Origin: a virus
Virus record (IMG/VR): IMGVR_UViG_3300044641_005364
Coordinates: 1-47,693 of that record
Length of the DNA stretch: 47,693 nt
Reading direction: 5' to 3' (one strand)
The notes under the pieces were generated by a model. The model worked only from the letters and a program-made list of their open reading frames with translations, ran no database searches and was not told the origin of the DNA. The position numbers and the translations under genes were made by a program. Positions within the stretch are counted from its first letter, which is position 1, and each line of letters opens with the position of its first letter. Below, in pieces: positions 9,261-18,872 of the stretch.

Positions 9261-11459
9261 ATGGCAAAGGTTACATTTGAATTTGATAATGAAGGGTATA
9301 TCAATGTTCGTGGTGAAAAATACTCTGCACTTGAAATAGTAAATGATGCAGGTGATACTGCATTGGATTGGATGTTAGCATCTGATAATGCTGAATTAGT
9401 TGCACTTGCAAGTACATGGGGATTGACTCCAGATAAAGATGATAAAACTGGATCGGTAGAAGAAAAACCTGCAGATGATCCTGAAAATGAAGGAAATGTA
9501 GATGAGGCAGTTGATAAGTCTGATACAGGTAGTGGTGGATTATCCAATGAAGAAATTACAAGTTTAACTGATAAACTTAATATATTGTTTGGGTATAAAG
9601 TTGTTAAAGGTGTTGTTCAAAAAGATAAAAATGGAAAACCAGTTATAGCAAACCAAAAGGCCGCCATTAAAATTACAGGTGGTGCTGAACCAAAAATACA
9701 AGCAGACGGAACCATTGATATTGCAGGTGATGTTACCATAAATTTAGTTTCAGGGAATAAATCATTACCGTCTGTAAAAGATGGTAAATTTACTGTAAAA
9801 TTTGGAATTATTGGTGGTAATTTTATATGTAGAAGTGTAAAACTTTCATCACTCGAAGGTGGTCCTAAAAAAGTCAATGGTCAATTTGATATTTCAAAAA
9901 ATGAATTAACTTCATTAGTTGGTTCTCCAAATGAAGTTGGTAGTTTTTTTGCTACTGATAATAAAAAATTAACATCATTGGCAGGTGGACCAAAAATAAT
10001 AAAGGGAATAACTGATACAAATAAAAGTCAAAAAGAATATATCTATGATGTATCTGGTTGTGGATTAACAACATTAGAAGGAAATGGAATAACTTCTTTT
10101 GGTCCAGGCGGATTTAATTGTGGTGGTAATAAGATTACAAGTTTAGCAGGTTTGGGTGTTGTTACTTCAACTGGTGTAACACGATTTGATTGTTCTAACA
10201 ATCAATTAACATCATTGAATGGAATACCAAAACCTATAAAAGATGTAAAAACCGGTAGACCTGGTAACTATTGGATAAGCAATAACATTCAAATAACAGT
10301 ATTTCCTGTTAATATGGCAGATTTTGAAGTTGATGGCTTTGTTGCAAGTGGGTTATCATTAACATCACTTTCTTTTGCACCAAAACAAATATATGGAGAT
10401 TTTGACTGTTCTGGCAATAAAGGTGCAAAAAAACTTACAAATCAAAGTATTGGTAAGGACAGGTTTGTATCTGGCGGTGGATTTGAAGCTGATGCTGGAA
10501 ATCGTATTGTAAAAATAGATGGTGAATTTATTACAAGTGAAGGATCATGGAAAGATAAAACTTATGATGTTAATACAACATTTAAGAAATCCGAAACACA
10601 AACACAATCAGGACTTGCAGGGCTAGCTCCATTAGGTTCTGGATCAATAGGTGGTGTTGAATATATTGAAAATCCAACTAAAAAATTAAGTTCTGGTAAA
10701 CCATCTAGACTTTGGTTACAAAAATTCAATCCATCCAATTTGAGAGCTGGTTATACTGCACCAAAAGCAGTTGGCAAAAATCAAATTGGAGAAAACAAAT
10801 ATCCATTTGGTTCAAAAAACACAGGTGGTTGGGTTGCAGCCGGATTCAAAAATTTCATAAATGCAGGACCATTTGAAGGATCTACTAATCCAACGTGGGG
10901 TTCGGGACAACCAAATGGTTTATTTATAGTTGATGGGAAAAATTATGGATCAAAATTGGCAGAGGCAAAAAATCTAAATAGTAACAATTCTGATATGCGA
11001 TTTTTACCAATGGTTGTTGTTAAACCAAATCCTAACATAATATCAGATGGGTATGCAACAGAGGTAAGACCAGGTTCAACTGATGGCATACTTAAAAAAG
11101 GATGGGGTAATATACAAGTTGGAATACCGATGTATAACATTTGTATACGAAATAATGCAGTAAAAGATGTTCATGCATCATTCAAAAAGCATTCTGGATG
11201 GCCGTTTATTGGAATACTTGGATCTGGAATGTGGTTTGCTGGTGCAACAGATATGGATGGTCCAAGAACATCAACTACTAGTTGGAATATACCAGAAATT
11301 TCAAATGCAGTTTTGAATCATTTTAATAAAAAAGGTGATACTGTAACAATTATGTCAGGCGGTGATGGCGGAGGATCAACAAAACTTGTTGTCAATGGAC
11401 AACTAGTTGGAGGATCTTTGGCAGAAAATAGAGCAGTTCCAACTATTTTAGCGTGGTAA
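9261..11459 (+). CDS. Tail protein: leucine-rich repeats plus phosphodiester-glycosidase-like (NAGPA/DUF2233) domain
   Basis: The 732-residue protein has three parts. Residues about 10-58 form a small module that is also found in the next protein. Residues about 190-410 contain leucine-rich repeats with units such as LSSLEGGPK, LTSLVGSP, LTSLAGGPK and LTSLNGIPK, separated by Asn-containing turns (CSNNQ). The C-terminus (about 520-732) resembles the NAGPA/DUF2233 phosphodiester glycosidase family: AAGF...INAGPF near 525-535, GDGGGSTKLVVNG near 700-713 and a final R-A-V-P-T-I-L. Such domains cleave sugar-phosphodiester links. LRRs often bind surfaces. On a baseplate this suggests degradation of a phosphodiester-linked surface glycan. 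The ATG abuts the upstream stop, so it is co-translated with the large structural protein. Confidence 0.85.
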   Translation: MAKVTFEFDNEGYINVRGEKYSALEIVNDAGDTALDWMLASDNAELVALASTWGLTPDKDDKTGSVEEKPADDPENEGNVDEAVDKSDTGSGGLSNEEITSLTDKLNILFGYKVVKGVVQKDKNGKPVIANQKAAIKITGGAEPKIQADGTIDIAGDVTINLVSGNKSLPSVKDGKFTVKFGIIGGNFICRSVKLSSLEGGPKKVNGQFDISKNELTSLVGSPNEVGSFFATDNKKLTSLAGGPKIIKGITDTNKSQKEYIYDVSGCGLTTLEGNGITSFGPGGFNCGGNKITSLAGLGVVTSTGVTRFDCSNNQLTSLNGIPKPIKDVKTGRPGNYWISNNIQITVFPVNMADFEVDGFVASGLSLTSLSFAPKQIYGDFDCSGNKGAKKLTNQSIGKDRFVSGGGFEADAGNRIVKIDGEFITSEGSWKDKTYDVNTTFKKSETQTQSGLAGLAPLGSGSIGGVEYIENPTKKLSSGKPSRLWLQKFNPSNLRAGYTAPKAVGKNQIGENKYPFGSKNTGGWVAAGFKNFINAGPFEGSTNPTWGSGQPNGLFIVDGKNYGSKLAEAKNLNSNNSDMRFLPMVVVKPNPNIISDGYATEVRPGSTDGILKKGWGNIQVGIPMYNICIRNNAVKDVHASFKKHSGWPFIGILGSGMWFAGATDMDGPRTSTTSWNIPEISNAVLNHFNKKGDTVTIMSGGDGGGSTKLVVNGQLVGGSLAENRAVPTILAW

Positions 11460-11483
11460 TTAAAATAATAACAGAGAAATCAT

Positions 11484-14033
11484 ATGCCAAGAACAGTAAA
11501 TGATATAGAACAAGATAGTGCTCCTGATATTAGGGTTGCTAGACGTGCACTGAATAGCAATTTACAGGATAACACTAAAATTGATAGAGTTTCTGATGAA
11601 GTAAAAGATGATCAATCTAATAAAAGAACTGATGATGATGGTGGTCAAGATAAATCAAAAAATCCAGATAGTGTTTTCTATAAAGGAGACGATAATACAT
11701 CTGAAGGTAATGACAGTTCTGGTGGAAATGATGATAGTTCTGATGATGAAAACTTAGGTAATTTTGTCAGAGATTTATTCGGAGATAAAAAAGATGATGA
11801 TGAGGAAATTGAAAAACCCGCTGATAGGGGACCAACAAATGAAGAACTTGATAACGAAGAACCCGGTGGCAACGAACAATCAGGCGAAGAAGCCAATGAA
11901 GAAAGAACAGGACAATTTGGTTCAAATGTCAATTCCGGTGATGACAATACAAACGATCCACAAAAACAAGATGAAAAAGTTAGTATAAATTTCTCCCGAA
12001 GAAATAGAAGTAAAGGTGTTACAGTAACATATAATGGTGTAACATATCAGGTAGATACAAAGGGAACCGAATCTGATGTTGATATGGGTGGTTTACAAGA
12101 ATGGTTAGATGATACATTTACTATTGGATCAACTGTAATAAATCTTTCTGAATTTTCAAGTAAGTCTGATTCTGAAAAATTAGAAATTGTTAAAAATGCT
12201 TTGGGTGAATCTGGTACACCAACAACTCCACCATCTGGAAAAAAATACAATGCTAATGGACTAGCTTGGTTTGTAAAAAGAGATTCTAAATATGGTGCCC
12301 GTGTTAGTATAGCCGATCCAGATGACACGAAAAAAAGTATATTTTTTGATGATACCGGCAATATAACGGTGAAAGATGTAACGTATACGGCAAAAGAAGT
12401 ATTTTATGAAAACGAATCTGCAGTTGCTTGGTTAAAAAAACAAGTTGATGATACAAAATCAGAGGAATTGGCAGCACTTTATGCAGGATGGGGCTTTACA
12501 CCAGATGCACCGCCGGCTGATATACCGAAAGATGAAAACCCAGCAACAAATCCTGATGATCCTGAGAAAAAATTTGAACCAAAATTAAAAGAAAATACAA
12601 CACCAGAAGGTGCACCAACAAATGTAGAAAATAGTGCTGCACTTACAACTGGAAAATTAAGAGAACTTAATGGTAAAATTGTTGCTCCTGGTGCAAGTAT
12701 CAATATGTGGGCATCACATATAGATTACAAAGTGCCAAAATATCCAACATCAACTGGATATTATGGTATTCGTGATCAAAAAGCAAAAACAGATGGATTG
12801 GGATTCGCAAAAGACGAATACAATATCGAAACAAAACTTGTTGGTGCTGTAAAAGTTTATTTTAATGCTCAATGGGAAAAGTTAATATCCGGTACTCCAA
12901 TTCCTGTTGCAAAAAAATCTGAAGATCTAAATTTAATAGATTATCCAATAATAATGAATTTTACAGAAGTTGGTGTTTGGAATAAAAAAGTTCCTTATGT
13001 TGCTGATACACAAACAGAACAACATAGAATGTTATACAAAGGTTATAGTGGTGGGAGGTATAATATGGATAAATGGGGGATAGGATCTTACGGTGCCGGT
13101 GAAAATAAAGGTGGATTTGCCAATTGGTCTGAACAACCACACTGGTGTGGTATATTTACACAACATTGTATAAGTCATGGTGGATATACTTTTCCAGGAG
13201 AACCTGTTGGTTTAGCTGCTGCTAATAAAATTAACGATGTATATTTTAATTCTTCACTTAAAAAATTAAAAGAAGTAGGATTAGAAGAAGCAAGTGAATG
13301 TTTTGCCAATGTTCCAACTTATTTGGATTCTGCTGGCAAAAGTATTCCAGTTAAAAAGTTTTTGGATAAAAAGGGATTTGGTGTAAAAGGTGGAAAAAGT
13401 GATTATTTTACAGATGTATATGGTATTCTTTTAGAAAGTGCAACTTATTCAGAGACAACTGAAACAGAAGTTGTTATGATTCCAGATGGTAATAAATTAA
13501 AACCAAAAAAGAAAACAAAAGTAAATAGAGAAAAAATACCTGTTGCAGTTCGAGAATCATTATTACCAAATCCAATAATGGTATACTTTATAGGTGGTAT
13601 TCATTTTACAAAAGATGGATTAACTTCACAAGGAAAAAAATTATTAGAACATTTTTTATCACAAAGAGGGTGGGAAGTTTCTATAATAAGTCGTGGTGGA
13701 CACATTGAAGTTTGTCCTTATATTAACCCTGATGGCACTATCGCTCGTTTTGGAGGAAACACTGGTGCAAGTTCATTTGTTAGTAGAGACGGTGGAAAAT
13801 TTGCTGCAAAAGGTAGTTCAATATGGGCTTTTAGTGGTGGTGCAAAAGCTGGAACATTTGTTGTATTTACAAAAGTTGTTCCAAAGGCTGGATCTCAAAA
13901 AGTTGAACCAACAATGAACGGACAATTCAGAAGAACGCCGATTGTTGATAGTTATTATAGAAGCATAGATAACAAAACCATATTACCAACATTAAAAAAC
14001 GTTTTATATGATCAAATTGTTGAAAAAGAATAA
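11484..14033 (+). CDS. Tail-associated cell-wall hydrolase with CHAP-like cysteine domain
   Basis: The 849-residue protein begins with about 150 residues of acidic, Asp/Asn/Ser-rich, probably disordered sequence. Two copies of a small module follow (about 178-245 and 292-345); the second closely resembles the N-terminus of the preceding protein. The catalytic part lies at about 420-785. HWCGIFTQHC places a candidate nucleophile at C555, GGHIEV places H740, and the following GGNTG places N759. This is the usual Cys...His...Asn/Asp order and spacing style of CHAP/NlpC-P60-like peptidoglycan amidases and endopeptidases. It would open the cell wall during infection. The Cys-to-His distance is long, so an insertion is likely. 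The CHAP assignment is by motif and is less sure than the coding call. Confidence 0.82.
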   Translation: MPRTVNDIEQDSAPDIRVARRALNSNLQDNTKIDRVSDEVKDDQSNKRTDDDGGQDKSKNPDSVFYKGDDNTSEGNDSSGGNDDSSDDENLGNFVRDLFGDKKDDDEEIEKPADRGPTNEELDNEEPGGNEQSGEEANEERTGQFGSNVNSGDDNTNDPQKQDEKVSINFSRRNRSKGVTVTYNGVTYQVDTKGTESDVDMGGLQEWLDDTFTIGSTVINLSEFSSKSDSEKLEIVKNALGESGTPTTPPSGKKYNANGLAWFVKRDSKYGARVSIADPDDTKKSIFFDDTGNITVKDVTYTAKEVFYENESAVAWLKKQVDDTKSEELAALYAGWGFTPDAPPADIPKDENPATNPDDPEKKFEPKLKENTTPEGAPTNVENSAALTTGKLRELNGKIVAPGASINMWASHIDYKVPKYPTSTGYYGIRDQKAKTDGLGFAKDEYNIETKLVGAVKVYFNAQWEKLISGTPIPVAKKSEDLNLIDYPIIMNFTEVGVWNKKVPYVADTQTEQHRMLYKGYSGGRYNMDKWGIGSYGAGENKGGFANWSEQPHWCGIFTQHCISHGGYTFPGEPVGLAAANKINDVYFNSSLKKLKEVGLEEASECFANVPTYLDSAGKSIPVKKFLDKKGFGVKGGKSDYFTDVYGILLESATYSETTETEVVMIPDGNKLKPKKKTKVNREKIPVAVRESLLPNPIMVYFIGGIHFTKDGLTSQGKKLLEHFLSQRGWEVSIISRGGHIEVCPYINPDGTIARFGGNTGASSFVSRDGGKFAAKGSSIWAFSGGAKAGTFVVFTKVVPKAGSQKVEPTMNGQFRRTPIVDSYYRSIDNKTILPTLKNVLYDQIVEKE

Positions 14034-14045
14034 GGAGTTTTTAGT

Positions 14046-14474
14046 ATGAACACGAAGAATTTTTTTACTAAAATAAGAGAAATAATTAGAGAAGAAATTG
14101 AATATGCTCTTGAAAAGAAAATATCTCAAAAGCAAACAAAAAAAGATGATATTTCTGCATTAAAACATGGTCTATCTATGTATAATGAATCACAATCAAC
14201 GAAAAAAGTAGTAAAACCAAAACAACAAAAAAGTGAATTTGGTTCTATAAAAGAATTGTTAGCAGAAACAAAAAGAAGTCTTCAAGACAGTTATGAAATG
14301 GAAGATGAATTTAGCTTTACTGCAGATATGGCAGAAGGATTTGGAAATGAAAGAGTAGGATCGGCTATTCCAAATGGCTACAATAAAACAGAAATACCTA
14401 ACGAAGTAATGAGTGCACTTACAAGAGATTATTCTGAACTTATGAAAAAAATTGATGAAAAAAAAGGGAGATAA
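14046..14474 (+). CDS. Small helical structural protein, function unknown
   Basis: The 142-residue protein starts with an amphipathic helix rich in Ile, Arg and Glu (IREIIREEIE at residues 10-19). It continues with a basic, Gln/Lys-rich linker and ends with an acidic segment and a KKIDEKKGR tail. I do not recognise a function. A strong ribosome binding site (AAGGAG at 14033-14038) precedes the ATG. It lies 3 bases before gp25 and is embedded in the baseplate module, so a virion or assembly role is likely. Confidence 0.82.
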   Translation: MNTKNFFTKIREIIREEIEYALEKKISQKQTKKDDISALKHGLSMYNESQSTKKVVKPKQQKSEFGSIKELLAETKRSLQDSYEMEDEFSFTADMAEGFGNERVGSAIPNGYNKTEIPNEVMSALTRDYSELMKKIDEKKGR

Positions 14475-14477
14475 TAA

Positions 14478-14987
14478 TTGAGACCACTTTCAAGATCTGA
14501 AAATAGAATAAATTATTTTCAAAAACCTATAAACGAAGGAAACGCCACACAAGGTAACAAATTTGTTGGTGTAACATTGCCTTTTAATAATCCAAAGGGT
14601 ATTTTCTTTCAAAGTAGAACAAATGTAAAACAGTTGTTTTCAAATGTGAGAAACTTGTTATTAACAACAAGAGGTGAGAGATATATGATTCCTGATTTTG
14701 GAACAAATCTAAAAAATATATTGTTTGAAAACATAACAAGCGAAGATCAATTTTTAGAAAGTATAAAATCAGATATTGTAGAGGCATTAAATACATGGAT
14801 GCCTTTTTTAACAATAGAAAAATTAACAGTTAATATAAATCCAGATACATCAAATTTAGCCGAAAATGATCATGCGATACAAATAGATTTAACTCTAAAA
14901 CTTCGAGAAACAACAATATATTTACCAATAAGACTATTTATATCTACAATAGGTAGAATTGAAATTGCGGCAATAGAGCCGCGGTGA
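14478..14987 (+). CDS. 25: Baseplate wedge subunit gp25 (GPW/gp25 family)
   Basis: gp25 is the conserved wedge protein that nucleates sheath assembly in contractile tails. The 169-residue protein shows the family signature TTRGERYMIPDFGT at residues 63-76. A helix with LFENIT follows, and then a beta-rich C-terminus. Translation most likely starts at TTG 14478, 7 bases after AAGGGAG (14464-14470). No in-frame ATG lies upstream. Its size is slightly larger than T4 gp25 (132 residues). It directly precedes gp6, its structural partner in T4 and in simpler contractile tails. Confidence 0.92.
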   Translation: MRPLSRSENRINYFQKPINEGNATQGNKFVGVTLPFNNPKGIFFQSRTNVKQLFSNVRNLLLTTRGERYMIPDFGTNLKNILFENITSEDQFLESIKSDIVEALNTWMPFLTIEKLTVNINPDTSNLAENDHAIQIDLTLKLRETTIYLPIRLFISTIGRIEIAAIEPR

Positions 14988-15004
14988 AAATATAGGTGAT
15001 AAAA

Positions 15005-16894
15005 ATGGCTTTAATCCAAAAAGATATTCGTTATTCAAATAGAGATTTCAATTCATTAAAAAAATCTTTGATAGATTTTTCCAAAAATTATTTTCCAGAT
15101 ACATACCAAGATTTCAATGAAACCTCACCGGGAATGTTATTTTTGGAAATGGCAGCTTATGTTGGGGATGTTTTGTCATTTTATACAGATGTTACACTAC
15201 AAGAATCAATGATTCTGTTTGCTAATGAACGTCAAAATATACTTAACATTGCACATTCTCTCGGTTATGCACCAAAAAATAGGGTTGCAGCAAATACCGT
15301 ATTAGATGTTTTTCAAGTTGTTCCTGCAAAAAAAGTAGGTCTTGAAATAGTTCCAGATTATGATTATGCAATGGCAATAGAACCTGGAATGCGTGTATCA
15401 CCAACAACCGATGGAACAATTACATTCAGAACAATAGATTATATTGATTTTAAGTCTAGTAGTAGTTTTGATTCAACAGAAGTAACTCCATATGAAATAG
15501 ATAATACAACGGGAGAAGTTACATTTTGGCTTCTGAGAAAACAAGCGAAAGCTATTTCCGGAACAATTAGATCTTCAACATTTAGTGCGGGTGATCCAAA
15601 ACCATACGATAAATTTACAATAGAAGAAACGGATATAATAGAAATACTCTATGCAATAGATACAGAAGGAAACAAATGGGAACACGTTCCTAATTTGGCA
15701 CAAGATACTGTATTTGAACCGGTGTTAAACATACCAAGAAATGATTCACAATTAAGTAAATATAGATCAGAAACACCATACTTACTTAAATTGAGAAGAG
15801 TTCCTAGACGATTTACTTCAAGACAGATGGCAAATGGAAATGTGGAAATACAGTTTGGTGCGGGAATCAGTGATGTAGATGATGAATTGTTAATTCCAAA
15901 TCCAGATTTAGTCGGTGGTGCTTTGCCTATGACAAATCCAAATTTATCGATAAACATAGATCCTTCAAACTTTTTGTATACAAAAACATATGGTCTTGCA
16001 CCAAACAATACAACATTGACATTCTTCTATACAATCGGTGGTGGAACCGAAGACAATGTTCCAAGTGAAGTATTAAATAATGTTTTGAATAGAATAGTAA
16101 TTTTAGATTCAACTGGATTGGATCCAGTGTTATATGGTCAAATTGTATCCAGTTTGGCTGTAACAAACCCAAGACCTGCAACAGGTGGTAAATTTCAAGA
16201 AGATATACAAGAGATTAGACAAAATGCCGTTGCTTCTTTTGCTGCACAAAATCGTGCAGTTACAAAAGAAGATTACATAATCCGTGCTTATAGTCTACCA
16301 TCAAAGTATGGTTCTATTGCAAAGGCATATATTACGAAAGATACTCAATTAACGAAGGATTCTATATTCAATAGTGATAGAGTTCAAAACGATTTAGCTC
16401 TAAACTTTTATGTTCTTGGTTATGACGTAAACGGTAAACTTACAACAGTAAACAATGCTACAAAGGAAAATCTAAAAAATTATTTGAATTGGTATAGAAT
16501 ACTAACAGATGCAATTAACATTAGAGATGCTTATATTATCAATGTAGGCGTAAATTTTGACATAATAACTTTACCTGATCAAAATTCAAACCAAGTTGTT
16601 CTTCGTTGTATTGAAAGATTGAAACAATACTTTGATGTAAACAAATGGCAAATAAATCAACCGATTGCAATAAGCAACATATACACAGAATTAGATAGGG
16701 TTCCTGGTGTTCAAACTGTTGTAAATGTTAAAATTAGAAATTTATCTGATACGAACTTGGGTTACTCTCCTCATGCCTATAACATAGAACAAGCAACAAA
16801 AGATGGTGTTTTGTTCCCGTCATTAGATCCATCTATTTTTGAAATAAAATATCCAAACAATGATATTGTTGGTAGAGCGAGGTCATTCGGATGA
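15005..16894 (+). CDS. 6: Baseplate wedge subunit gp6 (baseplate J-like)
   Basis: gp6 forms the wedge core and the inner ring of T4-type baseplates. The protein starts MALIQKDIRYSNRDF, and the segment SPGMLFLEMAAYVGDVLSFYTD (near residues 42-63) is typical of the gp6/gpJ N-terminus. The NRAVTKEDYI region (about 413-422) is the hallmark of the baseplate-J C-terminal half. I chose ATG 15005 over the upstream in-frame GTG at 14996 because AGGTGA (14994-14999) is well spaced for the ATG. The product is then 629 residues, close to T4 gp6 (660). The stop overlaps the next ATG (ATGA), so the genes are coupled. Confidence 0.93.
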   Translation: MALIQKDIRYSNRDFNSLKKSLIDFSKNYFPDTYQDFNETSPGMLFLEMAAYVGDVLSFYTDVTLQESMILFANERQNILNIAHSLGYAPKNRVAANTVLDVFQVVPAKKVGLEIVPDYDYAMAIEPGMRVSPTTDGTITFRTIDYIDFKSSSSFDSTEVTPYEIDNTTGEVTFWLLRKQAKAISGTIRSSTFSAGDPKPYDKFTIEETDIIEILYAIDTEGNKWEHVPNLAQDTVFEPVLNIPRNDSQLSKYRSETPYLLKLRRVPRRFTSRQMANGNVEIQFGAGISDVDDELLIPNPDLVGGALPMTNPNLSINIDPSNFLYTKTYGLAPNNTTLTFFYTIGGGTEDNVPSEVLNNVLNRIVILDSTGLDPVLYGQIVSSLAVTNPRPATGGKFQEDIQEIRQNAVASFAAQNRAVTKEDYIIRAYSLPSKYGSIAKAYITKDTQLTKDSIFNSDRVQNDLALNFYVLGYDVNGKLTTVNNATKENLKNYLNWYRILTDAINIRDAYIINVGVNFDIITLPDQNSNQVVLRCIERLKQYFDVNKWQINQPIAISNIYTELDRVPGVQTVVNVKIRNLSDTNLGYSPHAYNIEQATKDGVLFPSLDPSIFEIKYPNNDIVGRARSFG

Positions 16895-18069
16895 TATATT
16901 CTATTTTTGCACAGCGAGATGCTACAATTTATGAAAGACAATATACCATGAATACTGGTATAGATCCTTTATTGGAATTATCCCATGAAACACCAGGTTC
17001 AGGATCTTCAATTTACAATAGTAGAATACTTGTAAAGTTTGATATGTCAGATGTTGAAAATAGAATTAACTCTGGTAAAATATCTGAAAATGCAAAATAC
17101 TATCTATCTCTTATTACTGCAGATATTAGAGAAATTCCACAAGAATATGTTGTATATGCATACCCATTGAGTTCATCTTGGACTAACGGAACTGGTAAAT
17201 TTGTAAATTTACCATATACAACAGATGGAGTTTCTTGGAGATACCGAACATCAAAAACAGTTGGAACCGAATGGGATATACCACCAACAGTTGATAGTTT
17301 AGAATGGGATGAAGTGTCACAGACATGGATTCAAGATGACGGGATATGGGGAAACAATACACCTACTGCAACAGTTACATCATCGTATTTTACACATGAA
17401 GGCGGTGGAACATGGTGGGATTATGATAATTTGGAATGCACTCAATCATTTTCATTCCAATCGTCAGATATTTATATGGATGTCACAAATCTTGCAAGAA
17501 GATGGGTAACTGGATCAGGAAGATTTGAAAATGACGGAATGATTCTAAAATTCAGCAATGAAATGGAATCATCTCCTAATAATCTATTGAATAGTCTTAA
17601 ATTTTTTGGAACGGATAGTAATACGATATATGTTCCAAGATTGAACATAGTTTGGGATGATTCTGAATTTATTACTGGAAGTTTAGAATCAGTTGCTGAA
17701 GATAGCATAAATTTGAATGTTAAACTTAAAAAGTTTTATGCAGAAAAAGAAAGGGCAAAAATAAGAATATATGCAAATTCTCGTTATCCACAAAAAAATT
17801 ACACAACAACTGCATATCAAACTGTAAATTATTATTTACCATCATCTTCTTATTATGAAATCCGTGATGCTCATAGTGATGAAATAATTCTTCCTTTTGA
17901 TTACACTGGTTCAAAAATTAGTTGTGATGGAACAAGTAGTTATTTTAATCTGTGGATGGATTCATTTCAACCAGAAAGATTTTATAGAGTGGTAATAAAA
18001 ATAGAAAGAGAAGATGGAGATAATGTTCAAATTTTTGACAACAATCATTACTTCAAGGTTGTAAGATGA
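16891..18069 (+). CDS. Virion structural protein with DNRLRE-like beta domain
   Basis: The 392-residue protein starts with IFAQRDATIYER and contains SRILVKFDMSDVENRI at about residues 44-59. A YYLSLI strand and a YAYPLSSSWTNGTG segment follow. This order (DATI, then R-x-L-V-K-F-D, then the S-W-x-x-G-x-G motif) is that of DNRLRE-type beta-sandwich domains, which occur in surface and carbohydrate-associated proteins. The C-terminal half is also beta-rich. It overlaps gp6 by four bases and the next gene by four bases. It is probably a baseplate periphery or fibre-connecting protein. The domain call is moderate, and the role comes from context. Confidence 0.83.
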   Translation: MIYSIFAQRDATIYERQYTMNTGIDPLLELSHETPGSGSSIYNSRILVKFDMSDVENRINSGKISENAKYYLSLITADIREIPQEYVVYAYPLSSSWTNGTGKFVNLPYTTDGVSWRYRTSKTVGTEWDIPPTVDSLEWDEVSQTWIQDDGIWGNNTPTATVTSSYFTHEGGGTWWDYDNLECTQSFSFQSSDIYMDVTNLARRWVTGSGRFENDGMILKFSNEMESSPNNLLNSLKFFGTDSNTIYVPRLNIVWDDSEFITGSLESVAEDSINLNVKLKKFYAEKERAKIRIYANSRYPQKNYTTTAYQTVNYYLPSSSYYEIRDAHSDEIILPFDYTGSKISCDGTSSYFNLWMDSFQPERFYRVVIKIEREDGDNVQIFDNNHYFKVVR

Positions 18070-18851
18070 GTGATTTACAAAGAGATTCTGCAACAAACAG
18101 AATAATAAGTTACATCGATGAACGTTCTGTTCAAAACAAAGGAAATATAGAAATACCGGTAGTTGATCAAAGATTTTTAGCTGAAAGTTTTGATTTTGTT
18201 GTTAAATCAAATTTTACTTCTTTATCTGACGCTGTAAATGCAGAACAAAATTTGTTTAACCAATTAAAAAACATAGAAAATGGAATTTTTTCTGGAGTTC
18301 CATTGGGCAATCTTTCTGCAACTGATATTCAAAATGTTCAAGATATTGCTAAAAACGAATTGCTTCAAAATTTACAAAACATTGTAGAAAGTAATCCTAA
18401 TAGTATTGCTAATTTAGAAAGAAGAATTGCCGAATTAGAGGCAATCGTAGATAGTCAAAGAGATCAATTAGTAGATTGGCAAAATGCATCAGAAAGATGG
18501 CAAGAAACTGTTAGTCTTTGGGCACGTGAAAATGAAAATCAATCTGTTCGCGCTGATTCATTTGAGAGATTGAGTAATCAACTTTCTGCACAAAATGAAC
18601 AAATTATTACAGAACTTAAAACTGAAATGGATCTACAAAACATAATTGCATCTGGATCAATATCTTCTCTTGCACAAAGAACCGATAAAACACTTAATAC
18701 ATTATTGACGGAAGTTGATACTATAAGAACTGTTGGTGGTATGTTTACTGATCCAGCAACAGGATATGTAGGAAAATTATCGGAAAAAATCAATGTTGAT
18801 TTTTTGAATGAATCTCCACCAGAAGAAAATGGTGATGATGAAGGTGGTTAA
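18066..18851 (+). CDS. Coiled-coil virion structural protein
   Basis: The 261-residue protein has a short N-terminal region (1-60). A long helical, Gln/Asn/Glu-rich heptad region follows (about 60-215), including ERRIAELEAIVDSQRDQL near residues 120-137. The tail is acidic and Gly-rich (ending DDEGG). I do not recognise a named family. It overlaps the upstream gene by four bases and lies 21 bases before the very large wedge-like protein. A trimeric or dimeric coiled-coil connector in the baseplate would fit its place in the T4-like gene order, but that is inference. Confidence 0.82.
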   Translation: MSDLQRDSATNRIISYIDERSVQNKGNIEIPVVDQRFLAESFDFVVKSNFTSLSDAVNAEQNLFNQLKNIENGIFSGVPLGNLSATDIQNVQDIAKNELLQNLQNIVESNPNSIANLERRIAELEAIVDSQRDQLVDWQNASERWQETVSLWARENENQSVRADSFERLSNQLSAQNEQIITELKTEMDLQNIIASGSISSLAQRTDKTLNTLLTEVDTIRTVGGMFTDPATGYVGKLSEKINVDFLNESPPEENGDDEGG

Positions 18852-18872
18852 TAAATAAGGTGATTTAATTTT

